A stretch of 5,034 nucleotides of DNA from NCBI GenBank assembly GCA_029054535.1, contig JAIDFC010000270.1, positions 1-5,034 of the forward strand. Reading direction: 5' to 3'. The stretch comes from Rikenella sp. (GTDB taxonomy: Bacteria > Bacteroidota > Bacteroidia > Bacteroidales > Rikenellaceae). This document shows, in pieces, positions 1 through 4,171 of the stretch. The notes beneath the pieces were generated by a model. The model was not told the origin of the DNA, ran no database searches, and saw nothing but the letters and a program-made list of their open reading frames with translations. The translations under genes and the position numbers were made by a program. Positions within the stretch are counted from its first letter, which is position 1. Each line of letters opens with the position of its first letter.

Positions 1-452
1 ATTATGCGATGCACCATCCGTTCACCTCGCCCAAAGCGGAGGATATGGAGAAGTTTTTCTCGACCGATCTTAAAACGCTGGGGGATGTGCGGGCCGAGGC
101 TTATGACTTCGTGGTGAACGGGGTCGAGGTCGGCGGCGGGTCGATTCGGATCCACGACGGACGGGTGCAGAGTCGGATGTTCGAGGTGCTGGGGTTCACG
201 CCGGAGGAGGCGCAGGCGCAGTTCGGTTTTCTCCTGGGGGCGTTCAAGTACGGGGCGCCACCGCACGGGGGGATTGCATTCGGGTTCGACCGCATGTGTT
301 CGCTGTTCGGCGGGTCGGATTCGATCCGGGACTTCATCGCTTTCCCGAAAAACAACAGTGGGCGAGACATGATGATCGAGTCGCCGTCGCCATTGGCTCA
401 GGCGCAGCTCGACGAGCTGGGGATCGGGCTTGTCGACGAGGCGGTGGAATAG
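1..452 (+). CDS. aspS: Aspartyl-tRNA synthetase, C-terminal part (5' end outside window)
   Basis: This is a class II aminoacyl-tRNA synthetase that charges tRNA-Asp with aspartate in the cytosol. The reading frame is already open at the left edge: codons for Tyr-Ala precede the first Met at base 9, giving YAMHHPFTSPK, a conserved stretch in the AspRS catalytic core. That Met is therefore internal and not a start. Counting from it, NGVEVGGGSIRIHD (about 37-50) is the conserved active-site segment. GGIAFGFDR (about 87-95) is class II motif 3, whose Arg contacts ATP. FIAFPKNNSGRD (about 109-120) is the usual AspRS tail. The gene ends with TAG at 450-452. Family members are usually near 590 residues, so only about the last quarter is visible. 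The catalytic C-terminus looks intact. The next gene begins 1161 bases later, so aspS is probably the last gene of its transcript. Confidence 0.96.
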   Translation, partial: YAMHHPFTSPKAEDMEKFFSTDLKTLGDVRAEAYDFVVNGVEVGGGSIRIHDGRVQSRMFEVLGFTPEEAQAQFGFLLGAFKYGAPPHGGIAFGFDRMCSLFGGSDSIRDFIAFPKNNSGRDMMIESPSPLAQAQLDELGIGLVDEAVE

Positions 453-540
453 ATTTTGTCGGGATTTTCTGTGGTGTTGACTACGGCAGCCCATTGCCCG
501 CCGCGTTTTTTGTTGGGGCTTTTGCGGGGCTTTGTTTGGT

Positions 541-628
541 CGTTTCCGGATGGCCCAAGCGATGCGCAGCATCGCCCGCCCACCGCGGGCACGCGGGGCC
601 GCGCGGCCTGAGCGTGTCTGACACGGTT
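541..628. repeat. Cluster of short GC-rich hairpins downstream of aspS
   Basis: Four small palindromes follow one another. GCGATGC (559-565) pairs with GCATCGC (569-575) across a 3-nt loop. GCCCGC (574-579) pairs with GCGGGC (585-590). GGCCGCGCGGCC (597-608) is self-complementary. CGTGTC (613-618) pairs with GACACG (620-625). None is followed by a clean T-run, so I do not call a classical terminator, although the first could help end aspS transcription. The stretch 453-540 before it is T- and G-rich (TTTTTTG, GGGGCTTT twice) and shows no gene or clear signal. Confidence 0.45.
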
Positions 629-629
629 T

Positions 630-707
630 CCGTCGCCCGCCCGCCTCAAAGGGGAATTACGTTCGGTTTATGAGAATAAACCGAACAGAAATTCCCGCGG
701 GCGACGG
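630..707. repeat. Palindromic repeat family A, copy 1
   Basis: A 78-nt nested inverted repeat. The outer arms CCGTCGCCCGC (630-640) and GCGGGCGACGG (697-707) are perfect complements. GGGAATT (652-658) pairs with AATTCCC (690-696). The apex GTTCGGTTTA (661-670) pairs perfectly with TAAACCGAAC (677-686) around the loop TGAGAA. The left arm carries an extra unpaired stretch (641-651) that is similar in copy 2. The arms match copy 2 at 817-895, but the apex is unrelated in sequence and still paired. It resembles REP-like intergenic palindromes. Its role is unknown. Confidence 0.8.
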
Positions 708-714
708 CTAATGA

Positions 715-790
715 ACGCGCGCTACGCCTAAGTAGCGAAATACGCCGTTTCAACGGAGAGTTGAAACGGATGAATTTCGCCGGCGCGCGT
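715..790. repeat. Palindromic repeat family B, copy 1
   Basis: A nested inverted repeat 7 nt after A copy 1. ACGCGCG (715-721) pairs with CGCGCGT (784-790). GCGAAAT (735-741) pairs with ATTTCGC (774-780). The apex CCGTTTCAAC (745-754) pairs with GTTGAAACGG (760-769) around loop GGAGA. It shares ACGCCTAAGTAGCGAAATAC (724-743) exactly with copy 2 (949-968), and the apical stem is also the same there. Only the loop, a few stem-flanking bases and the outer arms differ. Confidence 0.8.
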
Positions 791-816
791 CCAAACACGG
801 TTTCTTTTGAGAAAAC

Positions 817-895
817 CCGTCGCCCGCCTGCCTGAAGAGGAATTTCAAAAGTTTCGCACTTGGCGAAATCTTTATGAAATTCCCGCGGGCGACGG
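817..895. repeat. Palindromic repeat family A, copy 2
   Basis: A 79-nt second copy of family A with identical outer arms (817-827 and 885-895). GGAATTTCA (839-847) pairs with TGAAATTCC (875-883), and TTTCGC (852-857) pairs with GCGAAA (863-868) around ACTTG. The interior shares little sequence with copy 1 but remains self-complementary, so pairing has been kept while sequence changed. The motif ACACGGTTTC precedes both copies (621-630 and 795-804). This suggests that the flanks belong to a larger tandem A+B unit. Confidence 0.8.
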
Positions 896-942
896 ACGCG
901 TTGGGTGTTTTGCGGGGGTTCTCTCGGTCTTAAGATATTCCG

Positions 943-1015
943 CGCGCCACGCCTAAGTAGCGAAATACTCCGTTTCAACGGGTAGTTGAAACGGATGGAT
1001 TTCGCAGGCGCGTGG
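943..1015. repeat. Palindromic repeat family B, copy 2
   Basis: Second B copy, 47 nt after A copy 2. TCCGTTTCAAC (969-979) pairs perfectly with GTTGAAACGGA (985-995) around loop GGGTA. GCGAAAT (960-966) pairs with ATTTCGC (999-1005). At the base, either CGCGCC (943-948) pairs with GGCGCG (1007-1012) or CCACGC (947-952) pairs with GCGTGG (1010-1015). The spacer between A2 and B2 (896-942) has no counterpart between A1 and B1, so something was inserted or lost there. Confidence 0.78.
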
Positions 1016-1037
1016 CCAAGCCTGGTTTTGGCAGATT

Positions 1038-1111
1038 CGGGCCGGAGCTTGCGAGGCCCGCCGCGCGTCAGCGAGAAATAGCGGGCCTTCGCGGGGCGAA
1101 GCTCCGGCCCG
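1038..1111. repeat. Long GC-rich hairpin (C)
   Basis: The 13-nt arms CGGGCCGGAGCTT (1038-1050) and AAGCTCCGGCCCG (1099-1111) are perfect complements. The stem continues inward: GCGAGGCCCGC (1051-1061) against GCGGGCCTTCGC (1081-1092) with a single bulged base. A small CGC/GCG hairpin (1064-1073) lies at the tip. It is not followed by a T-run. I see no second copy in the window. A genome-wide palindromic repeat is the likeliest explanation. Confidence 0.7.
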
Positions 1112-1161
1112 CCATGGGGAGATCGTAGAGGATTTCAGTGGGCGACATGCAAAAAGAATAT

Positions 1162-1261
1162 TCGGGTCGAACGCCCGGGAGCGACCGCAATCAATGACGC
1201 GTAAGCGGCATACTTGCGGGCCTCCCGAGGGGAGGCGTTCGGCCCGCGCACCCTTTGGGTG
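1162..1261 (+). repeat. Structured 100-nt element D, copy 1 (possible RNA or palindromic repeat)
   Basis: One long interrupted stem. GAACGCC (1169-1175) pairs with GGCGTTC (1234-1240), CGGGAG (1176-1181) with CTCCCG (1222-1227), and CCGCAA (1185-1190) with TTGCGG (1214-1219). The apex ATG-A-CGC (1194-1200) pairs with GCG-G-CAT (1205-1211) around GTAA, a GNRA-type loop. A conserved bulge lies at 1228-1233. A second small hairpin CACCC-TTT-GGGTG (1249-1261) follows. An alternative pairing of GCGGG (1216-1220) with CCCGC (1243-1247) overlaps the main stem. Copy 2 (3965-4064, - strand) has the same length and layout. The + orientation is assigned because the GNRA-type loop reads in that direction. 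Whether it is transcribed is unknown. Confidence 0.7.
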
Positions 1262-1283
1262 AGGTTGTTGAGTTCAGGTAAAA

Positions 1284-1356
1284 GGGTCGCCGCCAGCAAG
1301 GGCGCAATCGAGCTTCGCGAGAAGTTGCGTCCCGTCGCGTGGGGTGGCGGCGATCC
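1284..1356 (+). repeat. Long hairpin E with GCGA apical loop
   Basis: The outer arms GGGTCGCCGCCA (1284-1295) and TGGCGGCGATCC (1345-1356) pair over 12 positions with one G-T wobble. Inside, GGG (1300-1302) pairs with CCC (1331-1333), CGCAA (1303-1307) pairs with TTGCG (1325-1329), and CTTC (1313-1316) pairs with GAAG (1321-1324) around GCGA, another GNRA-type loop in the same orientation as element D. It begins 22 nt after D copy 1 and could be part of one larger folded transcript. It could equally be an independent palindromic repeat. Confidence 0.6.
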
Positions 1357-1357
1357 G

Positions 1358-1381
1358 CGCGCCTTGCAGGCGCGGTTTGTT
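1358..1381 (+). terminator. Possible intrinsic terminator after hairpins D and E
   Basis: CGCGCC (1358-1363) pairs with GGCGCG (1369-1374) around TTGCA, followed by GTTTGTTT. The U-tract is short and interrupted by G, so this is only terminator-like. If real, it would end a transcript entering from the D/E hairpin region and not one from a coding gene. Confidence 0.3.
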
Positions 1382-1613
1382 TCGGGAGAATGGTGAACAG
1401 AGTCGTAGCCAGCGGAACCATTCTGAACTCCAGTTTTCGAGTGCCGCTCGGCACCGCCCTCTGCATGGGGGGCGGCACTCGCGGCCCTTATCCGCGGGCG
1501 GAGACTCATTTCTCGGCCGACCAACAAAACGCCATGCGGCACCGCCCTCCGAGCCCTACGGACCGCGCCGGCCTCGGATAGAACAAAATTAACTACGAAA
1601 GAATCCACAGTAA
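1382..1613. other. Leader region of mlaE: hairpin and 13-bp direct repeat
   Basis: CGAGTGCCGC (1438-1447) is a perfect inverted match to GCGGCACTCG (1472-1481). CGGCACCGCCCTC occurs twice, at 1449-1461 and 1537-1549. The last 35 bases before the mlaE ATG are A-rich, as is common upstream of Bacteroidota starts. I found no convincing Bacteroidota-type promoter (TTTG with TAnnTTTG) and no clear Shine-Dalgarno sequence. The short open frames here overlap these repeats, have no recognisable domains, and are not called as genes. Confidence 0.5.
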
Positions 1614-2357
1614 ATGAGTATATTCAGAGAGATCGGTCAGTACCTGATGTTGATGAAAAAAGTGTTCGCCCGACCCGAACAGTGGTCGATCTACCGTCGG
1701 CGCGCCTTTTTCGAGATGGATGCCATCGGACTCAACTCCATCGGGATCGTGGCCATCATTTCCGTTTTCATGGGCGCCGTGGTGGTGATCCAAATGGCCA
1801 ATAACCTCGAGAGCCCGTTCATTCCGAAGATGATGATCGGGTATGCGACGCGGGAGTCGCTCGTGTTGGAATTCAGCTCTACGATCGTGGCCTTGATTTT
1901 GGCCGGGAAAGTGGGGTCGAATATCGCTTCCGAGATCGGAACCATGCGGATCACCGAACAGATCGACGCGCTGGAGATCATGGGGGTCAACTCCGCCAGC
2001 TATCTGATTCTGCCGAAAGTGGTGGCCTCGGCGGTGTTCTTTCCGCTGCTCACGATTATGAGTATGGTGATCGGCGTGATCGGGGGATATGCCGTGGTGC
2101 AGGTTACGCAAATCTTTCCGCCGTTTGAATACGTGTCGGGGATTCGGTATGCCGTCAATACCTTCTATATCACCTACTCCATTATCAAGGCTTGCGTTTT
2201 CGGGATCATGATCTCGACCATCTCGGCCTACTACGGCTACTACGCCAAAGGGAACTCGCTGGAGGTGGGGCGGGCCAGCACACGGGCCGTGGTGGTGAGC
2301 AGCATCGTGATCCTGATTCTGGACTTAGTACTCACCCAAATCATGCTGATCGACTAA
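1614..2357 (+). CDS. mlaE: MlaE/YrbE-family lipid ABC transporter permease
   Basis: This is the integral inner-membrane subunit of a phospholipid transporter of the Mla type, which in Gram-negative bacteria moves lipids between the inner membrane and the periplasm and so maintains outer-membrane asymmetry. The 247-residue length fits the family (about 250-260). Hydrophobic segments lie near residues 42-62, 136-163, 187-207 and 226-244, with a weaker one at 88-101. AGKVGSNIASEIGTMRITEQIDAL (97-120, read in parts) is the family hallmark, with the conserved E-x-G-T-M and EQIDAL core. The C-terminal GxxxEVGRASTRAVVVSS (213-230) is also typical. The ATG at 1614 is supported by the usual short amphipathic N-terminus before the first membrane segment. 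mlaF starts 4 nt after its stop, so the two are almost certainly co-translated. No MlaD or MlaB partner is encoded beside it. Confidence 0.93.
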   Translation: MSIFREIGQYLMLMKKVFARPEQWSIYRRRAFFEMDAIGLNSIGIVAIISVFMGAVVVIQMANNLESPFIPKMMIGYATRESLVLEFSSTIVALILAGKVGSNIASEIGTMRITEQIDALEIMGVNSASYLILPKVVASAVFFPLLTIMSMVIGVIGGYAVVQVTQIFPPFEYVSGIRYAVNTFYITYSIIKACVFGIMISTISAYYGYYAKGNSLEVGRASTRAVVVSSIVILILDLVLTQIMLID

Positions 2358-2361
2358 CGAG

Positions 2362-3123
2362 ATGATACGCGCCATAGACGTTTGCAAATCCTTCGAGGAC
2401 GGCCGGCTGGTCCTGGACCACGTTACGGCTACTTTTCTGCCCGGCAAGACCAACCTGATCATCGGTCAGAGCGGGTCGGGGAAGACCGTGCTGCTCAAGT
2501 CCCTGGTGGGACTCCACCGGATCGACTCCGGGCAGATCTTATATGACGACCTCTGTTTCAGCGACGCGACGCTGGAGGTCAAGCGCGAAATCCGGCAGAA
2601 GCTCGGGATGATCTTCCAGGGGGGGGCGTTACTCGACTCGTCGACTGTGATAGAGAATGTCATGTTCCCGCTCGACCTCTTCACCGACATGTCGCAGAGC
2701 GAGAAGGAGGATCGCGCTAATTTTTGCCTGCAACGCGTCAACCTCACCAATGCCAACCGACTCTATCCGTCGGAGCTCAGCGGCGGGATGATCAAACGCG
2801 TGGCCATCGCGCGGGCCATTGTGATGAACCCGCAGTATCTGTTTTGCGACGAGCCCAACTCGGGGCTGGATCCGAAGACCTCGGTGGTGATCGACAACCT
2901 GATCCAGGAGATTACGCAGGAGTACGACATTACGACGATCGTCAACACCCACGACATGAACTCCGTGATGGAGATCGGCGATACGATCATCTTCATCTAC
3001 CAAGGGAAAAAGTGGTGGGAGGGGACCAAAGACGATATTCTGGAGACCGACAATCGCGAACTGGAGGAGTTCGTTTTCGCTTCGGCGATGGCGCGGAAAG
3101 TGCGGCAGACCTCTAAAACTTGA
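2362..3123 (+). CDS. mlaF: MlaF-family ABC transporter ATP-binding protein
   Basis: This is the cytosolic ATPase that powers the MlaE permease. In its 253 residues all ABC motifs are present: Walker A GQSGSGKT (35-42), Q-loop Gln86 in MIFQGGALLDS, the signature LSGGMIKRVAIARA (139-152), Walker B YLFCDEP (159-165) with catalytic Glu164, D-loop NSGLDP (166-171) and switch His197 in VNTHDM. The FQGGALLDSSTVIENV segment and the signature with M after SGG are typical of the MlaF branch rather than of sugar or metal importers. The tail after residue 220 is short. In E. coli the MlaF C-terminus binds MlaB, and no MlaB-like STAS protein is seen here. The ATG at 2362 is 4 nt past the mlaE stop. The stop TGA at 3121-3123 is 14 nt before the tsaB ATG. 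Confidence 0.94.
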   Translation: MIRAIDVCKSFEDGRLVLDHVTATFLPGKTNLIIGQSGSGKTVLLKSLVGLHRIDSGQILYDDLCFSDATLEVKREIRQKLGMIFQGGALLDSSTVIENVMFPLDLFTDMSQSEKEDRANFCLQRVNLTNANRLYPSELSGGMIKRVAIARAIVMNPQYLFCDEPNSGLDPKTSVVIDNLIQEITQEYDITTIVNTHDMNSVMEIGDTIIFIYQGKKWWEGTKDDILETDNRELEEFVFASAMARKVRQTSKT

Positions 3124-3137
3124 ACGAACACAGACAC

Positions 3138-3854
3138 ATGGCAAAGATCTTATCCATAGAGACCGGTACGGACATTTGCTCCGTCGCCCTGGCCGAGAAC
3201 GGCGAATTGATCTCGCTGCGCGAGAGCGGTTCGGACCGCCCGGCGCATGCCAACAAACTGGGGCAGTACATCGACGAGGTGTTGCGCGAGAACGACATGG
3301 ATGCCGACGAACTGGATGCGGTGGCGGTCGGCGGCGGGCCGGGGTCGTACACCGGACTGCGGATCGGTGTCTCGACGGCCAAAGGGATGTGCTATGCGCT
3401 GGGGCGGCCGCTGATCGCGGTGGACTCGCTGCAGGCGCTGGCCAATATCGCGATGGAGGAGTACGAGGCGGGGATCGTCGAAATCGACGATCCGTCGCGA
3501 ACGCTCCTGGCACCGATGATCGACGCCAGACGGATGGAGGTTTATACGCGTCTGTTCGACACCGCTCTCATGCCGCAGGGCGAAACCTGTGCGCATGTTT
3601 TGACGGCGGAAAGTTTCTCGGATGTGTTTGCCGCGGGACGCGAACTGCTGGTTTTCGGAAACGGGGCCTCGAAATGCCTCGATGTGTTGCCCCGGGCGCG
3701 CTTCGCCCGAGTCTCGTCGTCGGCCAGAGGGCTGGTCTCGCTCGCCGAAACGGCTTTCCGAGCGAACGATTTTGTGGATGTTGCCTATTATGAACCTTAT
3801 TACCTGAAGGATTTCGTCGTTACGCAAAGTAAACGAAACGTGCTCTCTGTTTAG
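3138..3854 (+). CDS. tsaB: TsaB, tRNA threonylcarbamoyladenosine (t6A) biosynthesis protein
   Basis: TsaB is the non-catalytic ASKHA-fold partner of TsaD. With TsaE, they transfer the threonylcarbamoyl group made by TsaC/TsaC2 onto A37 of ANN-decoding tRNAs, in the cytosol. The product is 238 residues, within the family range (about 220-240). The N-terminal MAKILSIETGTDICSVAL (1-18) is the first beta-hairpin of the fold. GGGPGSYTGLRIGVSTAKG (65-83) is the most conserved TsaB/TsaD signature. MIDARRMEVYTRLF (127-140) and AYYEPYYLKDF (216-226) are typical of TsaB. I chose the ATG at 3138. A TTG at 3120 overlapping the mlaF stop would add six residues (MNEHRH) that do not match the family N-terminus. 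It is probably translated from the mlaEF transcript. That link looks positional, with no evident functional connection. Confidence 0.94.
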   Translation: MAKILSIETGTDICSVALAENGELISLRESGSDRPAHANKLGQYIDEVLRENDMDADELDAVAVGGGPGSYTGLRIGVSTAKGMCYALGRPLIAVDSLQALANIAMEEYEAGIVEIDDPSRTLLAPMIDARRMEVYTRLFDTALMPQGETCAHVLTAESFSDVFAAGRELLVFGNGASKCLDVLPRARFARVSSSARGLVSLAETAFRANDFVDVAYYEPYYLKDFVVTQSKRNVLSV

Positions 3855-4171
3855 GATGTCTTTTCTTTGGCAACGGGAGGGAACTGTTCTCTTTGTGAAC
3901 AACCGAGCGGCGTACCGAGGGCAGAGACCGCGCGCTTCGAGCTGTTTTACGTTCGCCGCCAACTGCGACTGAAAGTCGCGCGGGCCGAACGCCTCCCCAC
4001 GGGAGGCCCGCAACTTTCCATCGCTCTCGCGATGGGTGCGGCCGCTCCCGGGCGTTCAACCCGATGCTGCTTGGCGCTCGAAAATTGGATTTTGCTCGGA
4101 AAGCCCCGCCGGCTTGAGGCGACAAAGAAAGAACGGTGCGGTCCGGTTCCAAAAAAGATATACAAAAAACG
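3855..4171. other. Intergenic gap after tsaB, containing D copy 2
   Basis: Apart from element D copy 2 (3965-4064), the gap shows little. A weak TGTTC/GAACA hairpin lies at 3885-3901 without a T-run. AAGCC (4101-4105) pairs with GGCTT (4111-4115). An A-rich leader (about 4150-4170) precedes the next gene. I see no clear terminator for tsaB, no firm promoter, and no credible small gene. Confidence 0.5.
3965..4064 (-). repeat. Structured 100-nt element D, copy 2
   Basis: Read on the - strand, this matches copy 1 (1162-1261) in length and order. The arm at 3978-4013 is identical to 1214-1249 at 35 of 36 positions, and the arm at 4037-4057 is identical to 1169-1189 at 20 of 21. The central 4014-4036 differs strongly from copy 1 but forms a perfect 7-bp hairpin: CCATCGC/GCGATGG with loop GAGA in element orientation, again a GNRA-type loop. 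The small downstream hairpin also changed sequence while staying paired: GCGAC/GTCGC here (3965-3979), CACCC/GGGTG in copy 1. In element orientation a further GTAAAA lies about 28 nt beyond the core in both copies, so homology may extend slightly past 3965. Confidence 0.72.

Noticed and set aside
453..560. Classical intrinsic terminator directly after aspS
   Set aside because: T-runs are present (about 506-511) but no solid GC stem immediately precedes them. The clean stem at 559-575 lacks a T-run after it.
646..978. - strand frame with repeated peptides RRISLLRR/RSISLLRR
   Set aside because: The internal peptide repeat is produced by the two B repeats and is not a protein repeat domain.
630..1015. 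CRISPR array
   Set aside because: Only two copies of each repeat are present, the repeats are long and nested palindromes, spacing is irregular, and no cas genes are seen.
1162..1261. tRNA or known riboswitch in the hairpin region
   Set aside because: There is no cloverleaf, no GGTTCGAATCC-type T-arm, and no riboswitch core that I recognise. The fold is one long stem.
1135..1608. Several overlapping small frames on both strands
   Set aside because: They overlap hairpins D, E and the 1438 palindrome, have no domain, and conflict with one another. High GC content leaves frames open by chance.
3120..3137. TTG start for tsaB overlapping the mlaF stop
   Set aside because: It would add MNEHRH ahead of the conserved MAKILSIETGT start. 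The ATG at 3138 fits the family length and fold.
2629..3513. Long - strand open frame (294 codons) opposite mlaF and tsaB
   Set aside because: It spans the junction of two well-identified genes and is Arg/Pro/Ser-rich low-complexity. It is a shadow frame.
3150..4013. Long - strand open frame (287 codons) opposite tsaB
   Set aside because: It begins inside element D copy 2 and then runs antisense to tsaB. No family features are present. Its first residues resemble those of a small + strand frame at 1214 only because both start in copies of D.
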